DNA from: CAVPTL01 sp963727235
GTDB lineage: Bacteria > Actinomycetota > Thermoleophilia > Gaiellales > JAICJC01
Assembly: GCA_963727235.1 (NCBI GenBank)
Contig: CAVSFZ010000029.1
Location: 1 to 64,000 of the forward strand
Reading direction: 5' to 3'
Length of the DNA stretch: 64,000 bases
Position numbers and translations under genes: made by a program. The notes beneath the pieces are model-generated. The model saw only the letters and a list, made by a program, of their open reading frames with translations. It searched no databases and was not told where the DNA came from. Positions 43,761 to 51,992 of this stretch are shown here, in pieces. How positions within the stretch are numbered: position 1 is the stretch's first letter; the number at the start of each line of letters is the position of its first letter.

Positions 43761-45491
43761 TTAGAACAACCTCCCATTCGAAAGCTGCTCGACGAGCGGC
43801 CCGAGCGCGAGCGCGGGAAGGATCGTGAGCGCAGAAATCAGGATGATCACACCGACGATCATCACTCCGAACATCGGCGTGTCGTTACGTAACGTGCCCG
43901 CTCCTGCGGGATGCACACGCTTGCCGGCCAGAGAGCCGGCCACGCACAGCGTCGTGATGATCAGGACGAACCGTCCCAGCATCATGCCGACACCGCCCAT
44001 GTAGTCGGCCATGTTGTATCCCTCGCCGCCCGTATAGCCGGCGAAGGCGCTGCCATTGTTATTACCCTGCGATGTATAGGCGTACAACGCTTCGCTGAAG
44101 CCGTGGGCGCCGGTGTTGTACATCGATATCAGCCCCGCGTGTGTTGCCACCGCAAGTGCCGTCATCACCAGCACCACAATCGGCACGAATACTGTGCCGA
44201 TCAGTGCCAGCTTGATCTGTTTGGCCTCGACCTTCTTCCCCAGGTACTCCGGGGTCCGGCCGACCATCAGACCGGCGATGAACACCGCCAGGATGATGTA
44301 CAGAAGCATGCCGTTCATACCCACCCCGACACCGCCGGGCGTGATCTCACCCATGAACATGTCCACCAGCGTTACCGCACCGCCGAGTGGCGTCAGGGAG
44401 TCGTGGCTGGAAACCACAGCGCCGGTGGAGGTGTTGGTCGTCCCCACCGCGAACACGCCGGTCTCGGCCAGTCCGTAGCGCGTCTCCTTGCCCTCCATGT
44501 TGCCGCCGCTCTGGGTGCTGGTCGCGCTCACGTTCACGCCGGCGTTTCGGAGCACGGCGGAACCGTGCTGCTCGGCCGGGACGTTGATGGCGATGCCGAT
44601 CAGGAAGATCACCGCGACTGCCCCGAAGATCGTCCAGGCGTGCCGCATGGCGTTGATGGCCTTGCCGAACATGAAGATCGAGCCGAACGGGATCAGCAGC
44701 TCGAGGAACAGCTCGAAGTAGCCGGTGAAGCTTGTCGGGCTCTCGAACGGCGCCGCCGAGTTGGCGTTGAAGAATCCGCCGCCGTTGGTGCCCAGATGCT
44801 TGATCGATATCTGCGATGCCACCGGGCCTCGGGCGAGGTCCTGCGTCGCCCCCTGCAGCGTGTGCACCACCGCGTGGCCCGAGAAGGTGTCGGGGACGCC
44901 CTGAGAGACCAGCACGATCGCGCCCACCGCCGAGATCGGCAGCAGGATGAACACCAGCGAGCGGTACAGGTCGACCCAGAAGTTCCCCAGCGTCTTCAGG
45001 CTGCGGTTCGAGAATCCCCGGATGACCGCCGCCAGCACCGCCATCCCGACCGCTGCCGAGATGAAGTTCTGCACCGCCAGGCCGGCCATCTGGGTGAGGT
45101 AGGACATGGTCGACTCACCGACGTAGTACTGCCAGTTGGTGTTGGTGAGGAAGCTGGTTGCGGTGTTGAACGCAAGCCCGGCGTTGACCGACGGCATCCC
45201 GTCGGGATTCAACGGCAGGTGGTTCTGGATCCGCAGCTGCAGGTACAGCACGACCACGAAGATCACGCTGAGTGCGACGACGCTGATCGAATACCCCTGC
45301 CAGGACTGCTCCTCGTTGTCCCGATTGATTCGCAGCAGACGGAGCAGGCCCCGTTCCCCGGAGCCCAACACGCGGGTCGAGCGGGGGCCGGATGAGAAGT
45401 ACACCCACGCCATGTACTTCCCGAAGAACCGTGCGGCCACCGTCAGGATTACCAGGAAGACCGCGATCTGCGTGATACCGAGGGCGGTCAC
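43761..45491 (-). CDS. kdpA: Potassium-transporting ATPase potassium-binding subunit KdpA
   Basis: 576-aa channel-like subunit that selects potassium. The four selectivity-filter regions are visible: TSFLTNTNWQYYVGE, KHLGTNGGGFFNANSAAPFE, ETGVFAVGTTNTSTGAVVSS and QGNNNGSAFAGYTG. About ten membrane spans. GTG start at 45491 overlaps the kdpF stop (GTGA). Confidence 0.97.
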   Translation of the reverse strand: MTALGITQIAVFLVILTVAARFFGKYMAWVYFSSGPRSTRVLGSGERGLLRLLRINRDNEEQSWQGYSISVVALSVIFVVVLYLQLRIQNHLPLNPDGMPSVNAGLAFNTATSFLTNTNWQYYVGESTMSYLTQMAGLAVQNFISAAVGMAVLAAVIRGFSNRSLKTLGNFWVDLYRSLVFILLPISAVGAIVLVSQGVPDTFSGHAVVHTLQGATQDLARGPVASQISIKHLGTNGGGFFNANSAAPFESPTSFTGYFELFLELLIPFGSIFMFGKAINAMRHAWTIFGAVAVIFLIGIAINVPAEQHGSAVLRNAGVNVSATSTQSGGNMEGKETRYGLAETGVFAVGTTNTSTGAVVSSHDSLTPLGGAVTLVDMFMGEITPGGVGVGMNGMLLYIILAVFIAGLMVGRTPEYLGKKVEAKQIKLALIGTVFVPIVVLVMTALAVATHAGLISMYNTGAHGFSEALYAYTSQGNNNGSAFAGYTGGEGYNMADYMGGVGMMLGRFVLIITTLCVAGSLAGKRVHPAGAGTLRNDTPMFGVMIVGVIILISALTILPALALGPLVEQLSNGRLF

Positions 45492-45577
45492 AGGTTCTCA
45501 CCCCGAAACAGGGCGTAGCACAGGTAGAGGAACGCGGCGATCGAGATGAACAGTCCAAAGATGCTTCCGCCGCTCAT
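45488..45577 (-). CDS. kdpF: KdpF small membrane subunit
   Basis: 29-aa single-span peptide: MSGGSIFGLF, then ISIAAFLYLCYALFRGENL. Such KdpF peptides stabilise KdpFABC. The stop overlaps the kdpA start and the ATG overlaps the stop of the microprotein (TGATG). Confidence 0.88.
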   Translation of the reverse strand: MSGGSIFGLFISIAAFLYLCYALFRGENL

Positions 45578-45660
45578 CACACCCGCTCCAGCGCCCAGAC
45601 GAGGCCGATCATGCCGGCCATCAGGCCGACCATCAGCACCACCGAGTAGACATCCAGCAT
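45577..45660 (-). CDS. 27-aa membrane microprotein upstream of kdpF
   Basis: Open frame beginning MLDVYSVV, with a hydrophobic middle (LMVGLMAGMIGLVW) and ending ALERV. It is one membrane span with charged ends, much like KdpF but with a different sequence. Its ATG overlaps the TAA of the leader protein (TAATG) and its TGA overlaps the kdpF ATG (TGATG), so it sits in an unbroken chain of coupled genes. Not a recognised Kdp subunit. It could be a second KdpF-like peptide. Confidence 0.7.
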   Translation of the reverse strand: MLDVYSVVLMVGLMAGMIGLVWALERV

Positions 45661-46283
45661 TAGGTATCTCCAATTCTCTCGAGTTCGAACAACACTTGTG
45701 AAACTGCTTCATGAAGGCTGCGCTCGTGGTTCTCTCCCCGTCCGTACGCCGGGCTGACGGGAGAGGTGATCAGCTCGTCTGCCAGCGCCACGCCCCGCGG
45801 TGTCACCGCGCGGGAGGCGTCGCCCAGCACGTCGGCCAGGTGATCGATATCCGCGCTGTGCGCACGGAGAACCTGGCGATTCAGCGGCACTCGAGCGCTG
45901 ATCGTGGCCGGACGCTCACATTCCGTCAGCATCCTTCTGAAAGCTTGCGCCGACTCTCGCCGGTGAGATGTGCTGACGAGTTGGGCTGAACGCTCGGCGA
46001 CGACTGCCGGAGCGGGTGTTGCGCCGATCCCATGAGCAATCCACCGGTCGGCGCGATCACGTGTGTACGTACGCCAGACCGATCCAGCACCATATGCGAC
46101 GACCGCACACGCGAAGGCTGCAGCCGTGACGATATCGGTATGGATGGGTAGCGCAATCCCGGCGATGTTGGCTATCGCCGACGCCGTCCCAAGGGCGACG
46201 TACGGTCGTGCCCACCGTTCGGCGGGGGGCAGACCGGACTGAGTTTCTCTCTTCGAGGGAGCTGGTGAATGGTGGACTAACAC
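45660..46283 (-). CDS. Leader membrane protein of the kdp operon, unknown function
   Basis: 207-aa protein with two N-terminal membrane segments (YVALGTASAIANIAGIALPI and IVTAAAFACAVVAYGAGSVW) and a ~130-residue soluble, mostly helical tail rich in Arg and Ala. It is not recognised as a named family. GTG start at 46283; a TACACT hexamer lies 10 nt upstream on the minus strand. It is the first gene of the kdp chain, coupled to the microprotein by TAATG. A role in sensing or assembly is possible. Confidence 0.6.
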   Translation of the reverse strand: MLVHHSPAPSKRETQSGLPPAERWARPYVALGTASAIANIAGIALPIHTDIVTAAAFACAVVAYGAGSVWRTYTRDRADRWIAHGIGATPAPAVVAERSAQLVSTSHRRESAQAFRRMLTECERPATISARVPLNRQVLRAHSADIDHLADVLGDASRAVTPRGVALADELITSPVSPAYGRGENHERSLHEAVSQVLFELERIGDT

Positions 46284-46336
46284 TCTGGATTTGAGTGTAT
46301 GACCGCCGTTCTCAACGCCCTCTTAAAATCCGCCCC

Positions 46337-46358
46337 CCGGTCTTAACACGGTCTGAAC
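46337..46358. promoter_or_regulatory. Tandem 11-bp KdpE/OmpR-type box before the kdp operon
   Basis: CCGGTCTTAAC followed directly by ACGGTCTGAAC; the two units agree in 9 of 11 positions. Direct repeats with 11-bp period are the normal site for OmpR-family dimers. On the coding strand the units read GTTCAGACCGT and GTTAAGACCGG. They lie 54-75 bp upstream of the operon start. Confidence 0.6.
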
Positions 46359-46393
46359 GACGGCGGGATCTTGTTGCGATGGCACCAAAGCAA

Positions 46394-46409
46394 AGAACGC
46401 ACTGGTTCT
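46394..46409 (-). terminator. Weak hairpin, possible RCC1 gene terminator
   Basis: AGAAC-N6-GTTCT; on the minus strand it is followed by TTGCTTT. It is about 105 bp beyond the RCC1 stop, and the stem is only 5 bp. Confidence 0.3.
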
Positions 46410-46514
46410 GTTTTGACACAGAGGTCACTGCAAAGCGTCGTCTATGCTCTGGCGAGTCCCGGTCGGCGCAGTCCCGTTAACCTCGTCCCCTTGCGTCGGC
46501 CGGGATGTCCTGGG

Positions 46515-47672
46515 TCAGGCGATCAGGGCGATGCTGTAGTCCACGCCGCCGGCCACCCGCGAGCCGTTGGAGATCGTCCCGGCCCGCACCGGCGCATGCC
46601 GGTTCTGGGTCGATCCGTCGCCCAGCTGGCCGAACGAGTTGGCTCCCCACGCCCACACCGAGCCGTCGGTCTTGACCGCCAGCGTGTGCAGCCGGCCGGT
46701 GCCGACCGAGGCCACTCCGCCGACCACCCGGGTGGGCCGCTTGCGCTGCGTGCCGGTGCCGTCGCCGATCTGTCCGTAGCTGTTCTCGCCGAATGCCCAG
46801 ACCGAGCCGTCAGCCCGCCGCACCACGCTGTGGTTGGCCCCGGCGGTGATCTGCGAGGCGACTCCCGGCAGCAGGGCGACGCGCTTGGGCAGGTGGCGGT
46901 TGACGGTGGTGCCGTCACCGATCTGGCCGTACGCGTTCCAGCCCCAGGCGTACACCGCGCCGCCCTGGCGGATCGCCAGCGAGTGGTCGCGGCCACCGGC
47001 GATCGCGATCATCTGGGTGAGGCCCTTGGCCTGCACCGGAAGGTGGTGGCTGACGGTGTTGCCGGTGCCGAGATTCCCGTACTGGTTGAGACCCCAGGCC
47101 CACACCGTGCCGTTCTTGAGGATCGCCAGCGAGTGGTCGCGGCCGCCGGCGATCGCGATCACCGTGCCCAGGCCTTTGACCCGCACCGGCAGTGAGCGGT
47201 TGCGGGTGGTGCCGTCGCCGAGCTGGCCGTACTTGTTCAGGCCCCAGGCCCACACCGTGCCGTCGTTACGGAGCGCCAGCGAGTGGTAGTGGCCGGTGCG
47301 CACCTGCTTGACGTTGGCGAGGTCGTGCACCTTGGTGGGGACGTTTCGGTTGGCGGTCGAGCCGTTGCCGAGCTGGCCGCTGAGGCCGTGGCCCCAGCAC
47401 CACACGCTGCCGTCGGCCCGCAGCGCGATCACGTGCTGGCGGCCGCCGTGCATGCCGGTGATGTTGGCGATGCCGGAGACGGCGTGCGGTGTGAGATGGG
47501 CGGCGAAGCTGCCGTCTCCCAGCTGGCCCACGGCGTTGGCGCCCCACGCCCGCGCGCCGCCGGCCGGCGCCGCCACCGCCGCGAGTGTGTCCAGGACGAA
47601 GCTCGATCCGATCGCTGCAGCGCCGATTGCGGCACTCTCACCCAGAAACACGCGGCGGCTGGTACGCCTCAT
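46515..47672 (-). CDS. RCC1-repeat beta-propeller protein with Tat-type signal
   Basis: 385-aa protein. The N-terminus SRRVFLGESAAIGAAAIGSS fits a twin-arginine signal, so export of the folded protein is likely. The rest is about seven RCC1 blades with the repeating pattern W-A-W-G-x-N-x-x-G-Q-L-G-D-G-T-T (for example VWAWGLNKYGQLGDG, VYAWGWNAYGQIGDG, VWAFGENSYGQIGDG). A good ribosome site (GAGGGGGA) precedes the ATG. No catalytic domain is attached. It probably binds a partner or a carbohydrate outside the cell. The BLIP-II inhibitor has the same fold, but no inhibitor loops can be assigned. Confidence 0.88.
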   Translation of the reverse strand: MRRTSRRVFLGESAAIGAAAIGSSFVLDTLAAVAAPAGGARAWGANAVGQLGDGSFAAHLTPHAVSGIANITGMHGGRQHVIALRADGSVWCWGHGLSGQLGNGSTANRNVPTKVHDLANVKQVRTGHYHSLALRNDGTVWAWGLNKYGQLGDGTTRNRSLPVRVKGLGTVIAIAGGRDHSLAILKNGTVWAWGLNQYGNLGTGNTVSHHLPVQAKGLTQMIAIAGGRDHSLAIRQGGAVYAWGWNAYGQIGDGTTVNRHLPKRVALLPGVASQITAGANHSVVRRADGSVWAFGENSYGQIGDGTGTQRKRPTRVVGGVASVGTGRLHTLAVKTDGSVWAWGANSFGQLGDGSTQNRHAPVRAGTISNGSRVAGGVDYSIALIA

Positions 47673-47736
47673 GGATCATCCCCCTCAGAGCCTTTGGAAA
47701 CGACGCCCAGATTACACACGGCCGATTGGAATCGCG

Positions 47737-48699
47737 TCAGCCGCCGGTGGCGCCGAGCGCGGCCAGCTGGGCCGAGAGCTGGTCGACCGTGGTCGATCCG
47801 TTGACACGGATGCGGTCGAGCGTGAAGCGGCCCTGGGAGGGATCGGCGACGCCCTCGTTGGTGGTGGTCGCGCCGTCGTACCCGGCGGCCCGCACGGCCT
47901 TCACGACCTCGCGGTTGTACGCCCCCGCCGGGTAGCAGAAGAAGTCCACCGGCACTCCGAATACGTGCTGCAGCACGCGGCGGGAGCCGGCCACCTCGGT
48001 GGTCAGGTCGGCCCCGTGCAGGGTGGTCAGGTCGGGGTGGGTGAGCGTGTGGGAATCGATCTCCCAGCCCCACGAGATCATCCGGTTGACCTCCCGCGGA
48101 CCCATCCCGAAGGTGCCCTCGTGCAGGTGGGAGACGATCAGGTTGAGCACACCCGGCCAGCCGTAGGCGTGCAGCATCCGGGCCGCGGCCACGTACTGGC
48201 TGCGGAAGCCGTCGTCGAACGAGAGCACGATCGGGTGGATCGGCAGGGGCGATCCCGTCGTCCAGTACGCCCACACCTGCGCCAGGGTGACGGGGTGGAA
48301 GTCGTGGGCCTTCAGGTAGCGCAGCTCGGCTTGGAACTGGGGCGCCGGCAGGTACAGCTCGGGCAGGGCCGTGCCCGCCGGGGGCGCCTCGATCTCGTGG
48401 TACATCAGGATCGGCACCGGGCGGTCTGGCGGAGCGGTGGGTCCCTCGGTGGTGATGGGCCCGCTGGTGCCCGCGGAGGTCGGCGGGGTGGTGGCGGCGG
48501 TGGTGGATGCCGGCAGTGTGTGTGAGGTGGCCGGAGGGGATGACGAGGCGGCGGCCGACCAGCGCGCCAGGCCCCAGCCGGCCGCCAGCGCCAGCCCGGC
48601 GGCGATCGCCACCATCAACAGTCCCCAGGCTGCCACTCGCCGACGGCTGCGACGCTTTCGCGGCAGCCAGATGTCGTCTCGTCGATGCCGTCTGCCCAC
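47737..48699 (-). CDS. Polysaccharide deacetylase (NodB domain), membrane-anchored
   Basis: 320-aa protein. A basic N-terminus and one membrane span (VAAWGLLMVAIAAGLALAAG) anchor it, a Ser/Thr/Pro-rich linker (~55-95) follows, then a family 4 carbohydrate-esterase domain: PVPILMYHEIEAP, VLSFDDGFRSQY (the catalytic/metal DD), HTLTHPDL (metal HxxxH) and DFFCYPAGAYN. It removes acetyl groups from cell-wall or surface polysaccharide. The GTG at 48699 is used because the frame before it overlaps the GNAT gene. Confidence 0.88.
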   Translation of the reverse strand: MGRRHRRDDIWLPRKRRSRRRVAAWGLLMVAIAAGLALAAGWGLARWSAAASSSPPATSHTLPASTTAATTPPTSAGTSGPITTEGPTAPPDRPVPILMYHEIEAPPAGTALPELYLPAPQFQAELRYLKAHDFHPVTLAQVWAYWTTGSPLPIHPIVLSFDDGFRSQYVAAARMLHAYGWPGVLNLIVSHLHEGTFGMGPREVNRMISWGWEIDSHTLTHPDLTTLHGADLTTEVAGSRRVLQHVFGVPVDFFCYPAGAYNREVVKAVRAAGYDGATTTNEGVADPSQGRFTLDRIRVNGSTTVDQLSAQLAALGATGG

Positions 48700-48709
48700 G
48701 CCCAAAACC

Positions 48710-49354
48710 CTATCTGCCGGTCGCGTGCCCGTCGGCGGCGCGGAACTGCGAACGCAGTGCATCCATCGCGCCGAAGCCGTCTGCGATCAGCTCCGGCGTG
48801 AGGGTGGCGTCGCCACAGCGGTAGCGGTAGGCGGCGAGTTCCGCCGGGTCGTGGAAGTAGGTGAGCACGACGCTGGTGCCGAAGGCGGCGTCGACCTCCA
48901 GGCCGGTGATGCAGAAGCCGGCCTTGAGCTTGGCGATCAGCACGGCGCTGTTGGCAGGCGAGTGCTCGCTGATCACCACCGAGTACCCCAGGCCGGCCGA
49001 GTATGCGAGCGCCCGCGTGATGATCTCTGAGTAGATGCCTCGCCGTTGGTAGGTGGGGCTGACCGCCGTGTGACGCATCTGGTAGCGGCCGCGGTCGTGA
49101 GTGTCGCCGCAGAACATCGCCACCACCGCGTCGTGGTCGCGTGCGCACCAGTGATCCTTCAGGCCGCCGGCCGCGACCGCCGGCTCGACCCGATCGCGCT
49201 GGAGGGAGAAGAACACCTCCGGCGGGTAGGTGGGCCGCAGCTCCTGCTCGAACGTCTCCCAGTAGGCGTCCTCGGTGAGCGCCTCGATGGGGAAGCGGCC
49301 GAGCAGCGGCGATCCGTAGTGGGCGTCGCGGGCAGTCTGGATTCGGTCGCTCAT
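48710..49354 (-). CDS. GNAT-family N-acetyltransferase
   Basis: 214-aa protein with the acetyl-CoA site MRHTAVSPTYQRRGIYSEII (R-R-G-I-Y pattern of motif A) and ALAYSAGLGYSVVISEHSPANSAVLIAKLKAGF. The N-terminal ~85 residues are not typical of short GNATs. ATG at 49354; TAGGGT 8 nt upstream. Substrate unknown. Divergent from the ligase gene. Confidence 0.8.
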   Translation of the reverse strand: MSDRIQTARDAHYGSPLLGRFPIEALTEDAYWETFEQELRPTYPPEVFFSLQRDRVEPAVAAGGLKDHWCARDHDAVVAMFCGDTHDRGRYQMRHTAVSPTYQRRGIYSEIITRALAYSAGLGYSVVISEHSPANSAVLIAKLKAGFCITGLEVDAAFGTSVVLTYFHDPAELAAYRYRCGDATLTPELIADGFGAMDALRSQFRAADGHATGR

Positions 49355-49405
49355 GACGGTGAACCCTATCGATCGCCGGGAGCGCGAAGGTAGGGTGTTG
49401 CCAGG
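49355..49405. promoter_or_regulatory. Divergent promoter, GNAT / acyl-CoA ligase
   Basis: 51 bp with two divergent TAGGGT hexamers: one on the minus strand (49363-49368) for the GNAT gene and one on the plus strand (49390-49395) for the ligase gene. Confidence 0.45.
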
Positions 49406-50833
49406 ATGCCGAGCACCATCCCCGAGCTGTTCGACGAGGCAGTCGCCGCGAATCCGGACAAGTCGTGGCTGGTGTTCGAAGACCGTGGCTACACCTACGC
49501 GCAGGCGCGAGAGCAGGTCGGACGGGCGGCGTCGGGGTTGGCCGATCTGGGCCTCGGCCGGGGCGACGTGGTGATGGCGACCATGCCCAGCACGCCCGAG
49601 CACGTGTTCCTGTGGCTGGGCTCGGCCTACGCCGGCACGATCCTCCTGACCGCCAATCCCCGCTCGTCCGAGGCCGAGTTGGCCGGGCTGCTCGAGCAGG
49701 TGCGGCCGGCGGCGGTGATCGCGCCCGGTCATGTCGATGTGGCCGCGCTGTTCCAGCGGGCCGGCGACGTCCCGGCCGATCGCCCGTCATCCGACGCGCC
49801 TGCGGTGCTGATTCCCACCTCGGGCACCACCGGCCGGTCGAAGCTGGTCACCCAGACCCAGCGGGCGTACACGATGGCGGGCGAGGGCTTCCCCTGGTGG
49901 ATGGAGCTCGGCCCCGACGACCGGTTGATGACGTCGCTGCCGCTTTTTCACATCAACGCACCCGCGTACTCGATGCTGGGGTCGATCGCCGCGCGTGCCG
50001 GCCTGGCGCTCTTGCCGCGGTTCTCGGCCGGCGGGTTCATCGACTCGGCCCGCCGCCACGGCGCCACCGAGTTCAATGCGATCGGGGCGATGCTCGAGAT
50101 CCTGATGCGCCGGCCGGAGCGGGCAGACGACGCCGACAACCCGCTGCGGCTGTGCTACACCGGACCCGCCCCGACGCGTGAGCGCCAGCTTCAGATCGAG
50201 GCCCGCTTCGGCCTTCGGATCGTTGCCGGGTATGCCATGTCCGAAACCCCCTACGGCACCATCTGGGCACGCGGCACCCGCCCATACGGCACGCTGGGAA
50301 GTATCCGGCAGCATCCGCGGCTGGGCGTGATCAACGAGGGCCGGGTGATCGACGGTGAGCTGCAGCTGCGAAATCCCGCCGTGATGGCGGGCTACTGGGG
50401 CATGCCCGAAGAGACCGCGCAGGTGCTGTCCGACGACGGCTGGCTTCGCACCGGCGATCTGGTCGAGCCAAACCAGGATGGGACGTACACCTTCGTCGGC
50501 CGGCTCAAGGAGGTGATCCGCCGGCGCGGCGAGAACGTCGCCCCCGGCGAGATCGAGCAGGCGTTGGCCGCCCATCCCGACGTGCTCGAGGCGGCGGTGG
50601 TGGGGGTGCCGTCGGAACTCAGCGAGGAGGAGATCAAGGCCTTCGTACTGGTCGCCGATCCCGCCGCGGTCGACCTGGCCGCCGTGCGCGCAACGGCGGC
50701 GGATCGGCTGACGCCGTTCAAGGTCCCCCGCTACCTTGAGGCCGTGATCGATCTTCCCCGCACCCCCACAGGCCGGATCGCAAAGCACCAGCTGGATCGC
50801 GGGCGCACCGACCAGGAGGCTGATTTCGCATGA
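49406..50833 (+). CDS. Acyl-CoA synthetase (AMP-binding family)
   Basis: 475-aa ANL-superfamily ligase that activates a carboxylic acid to its CoA ester through an acyl-AMP. The P-loop is PTSGTTGRSKLV, then GYAMSETPYGT (A5), GWLRTGDLVE (A7), IRRRGENVAPGEIE (A8 hinge), and Lys in RTPTGRIAKHQL (A10). The acid is not identifiable. It is followed by ATGA overlap with a citryl-CoA-lyase-like gene, so both likely act on one acid. Confidence 0.92.
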   Translation: MPSTIPELFDEAVAANPDKSWLVFEDRGYTYAQAREQVGRAASGLADLGLGRGDVVMATMPSTPEHVFLWLGSAYAGTILLTANPRSSEAELAGLLEQVRPAAVIAPGHVDVAALFQRAGDVPADRPSSDAPAVLIPTSGTTGRSKLVTQTQRAYTMAGEGFPWWMELGPDDRLMTSLPLFHINAPAYSMLGSIAARAGLALLPRFSAGGFIDSARRHGATEFNAIGAMLEILMRRPERADDADNPLRLCYTGPAPTRERQLQIEARFGLRIVAGYAMSETPYGTIWARGTRPYGTLGSIRQHPRLGVINEGRVIDGELQLRNPAVMAGYWGMPEETAQVLSDDGWLRTGDLVEPNQDGTYTFVGRLKEVIRRRGENVAPGEIEQALAAHPDVLEAAVVGVPSELSEEEIKAFVLVADPAAVDLAAVRATAADRLTPFKVPRYLEAVIDLPRTPTGRIAKHQLDRGRTDQEADFA

Positions 50834-51573
50834 GCGACGACTGGCTGCGCACCGGCATCGGTGCCTCGACGCCGGACACGATCACCGTCCGCGGCCGCAA
50901 CCTGGCCGACGAGCTGATGGGCCACGTCACCTTCACCGAGCTGGCCTTCCTGCTGGTGAGCGGTGAGCAGCCCACCGAGGGACAGGCGCGCCTGCTCGAC
51001 GCGGTGCTGGTGTCGCTGGCCGACCATGGCCTCACGCCGACGGTGCTGGCCGCCCGGCTGACCTATACCGGTGCTCCCGAGGCGCTCCAGGGCGCGGTCG
51101 CGTCGGGGCTGCTGGGTGCGGGCAGCGTCTTCCTGGGCGTGGTCGAGGATACCGCCGTGTTCCTCCAGGACATCACTGACCCCGCCGGGGCCGATGCTGC
51201 TGTTCGAGCCCGGCTGGCCGCCGGCAAGCGCGTGCCCGGCCTCGGCCATCCGGTGCACAAGCTGGAGGATCCCCGCACGCCGCGGATGTATGCCATCGCC
51301 GAGCAGACCGGCCAGCTCGGGTCCAACCTGCAGGCGCTGCGGTGGGTTGCCGCCGCCCACGCCGAGCAGACCGGCCGCGCGCTTCCCATCAACGGCGCCG
51401 GCGTCGCCGGGGCGGCGCTGGCCGACCTCGGATTCAGTCCCGAGATCGTGCGCGGGTTCGCGCTGATCGCCCGCACCGCCGGCGTGGTCGCCCACCTGGC
51501 CGAGGAGATGCAGCAGCCGATCGGCATGGAGCTGTTCAAAGAGGTTGACAGCCGAGCTCACCACACAAGCTGA
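50830..51573 (+). CDS. Citryl-CoA lyase / citrate synthase-like protein
   Basis: 247-aa protein of the citrate-synthase superfamily, much shorter than citrate synthase (~370-430 aa) and like the stand-alone citryl-CoA lyase group. Family features: GRNLADELMGHVTFTELAFLLVSGEQPT at the N-terminus and KRVPGLGHPVHKLEDPRTPRMY with the active-site His. PINGAGVAGAALADLGF replaces the usual later motif. It may cleave or form a citryl-CoA-like ester made by the upstream ligase (inference). Confidence 0.82.
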   Translation: MSDDWLRTGIGASTPDTITVRGRNLADELMGHVTFTELAFLLVSGEQPTEGQARLLDAVLVSLADHGLTPTVLAARLTYTGAPEALQGAVASGLLGAGSVFLGVVEDTAVFLQDITDPAGADAAVRARLAAGKRVPGLGHPVHKLEDPRTPRMYAIAEQTGQLGSNLQALRWVAAAHAEQTGRALPINGAGVAGAALADLGFSPEIVRGFALIARTAGVVAHLAEEMQQPIGMELFKEVDSRAHHTS

Positions 51574-51581
51574 GGAGAACC

Positions 51582-51992
51582 ATGGATCCCCGACCACCCG
51601 TTCCGCCGTTCACGCTCGAGACCGCCAGGCAGAAGGTGCAGGCGGCCGAGGACGCCTGGAATACCTGCGAGCCCGAGCGTGTCGCCCAGGCCTACACGCT
51701 CGACTCCAAGTGGCGCAACCGCGACGAGTTCTTCGAGGGCCGAGACGCGATCGTCGCCTTTCTTCACCGCAAGTGGGCGAAGGAGCTGCAGTACAAGCTG
51801 CGCAAGGAGCTGTGGTGCCACGACGGGAACCGGATCTCGGTGCGATTCGAGTACGAGAGCCACGACGCCTCGGGCCAGTGGTGGCGATCGCACGGCAACG
51901 AGCACTGGGAGTTCGACGAGCTGGGGTACATGCGCCGCCGCGACGCGAGCATCAACGACTATCGGATTGAGGAGTCTGAGCGTCGGCTGTGA
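51582..51992 (+). CDS. DUF1348 / NTF2-like protein
   Basis: 136-aa SnoaL/NTF2-fold protein: PFTLETARQKVQAAEDAWNTCEPERVAQAYTLDSKWRNRDEFFEGRDAIVAFLHRKW read in segments, typical of DUF1348, ending WEFDELGYMRRRDASINDYRI. GAGGAG precedes the ATG. Third gene of the ligase set. Its last 41 bp overlap the 3' end of the convergent SulP gene. Confidence 0.86.
   Translation: MDPRPPVPPFTLETARQKVQAAEDAWNTCEPERVAQAYTLDSKWRNRDEFFEGRDAIVAFLHRKWAKELQYKLRKELWCHDGNRISVRFEYESHDASGQWWRSHGNEHWEFDELGYMRRRDASINDYRIEESERRL

Larger units (their letters stand above)
46284..46514. promoter_or_regulatory. kdp promoter region (231 bp)
   Basis: Gap between the RCC1 gene end and the kdp operon start. It holds the tandem boxes (46337-46358), weaker TTAA-like units at 46317-46327, a possible -10 TACACT near 46294-46299, and an inverted repeat AGAAC-N6-GTTCT at 46394-46409. 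No c-di-AMP riboswitch pattern was recognised. Confidence 0.5.
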
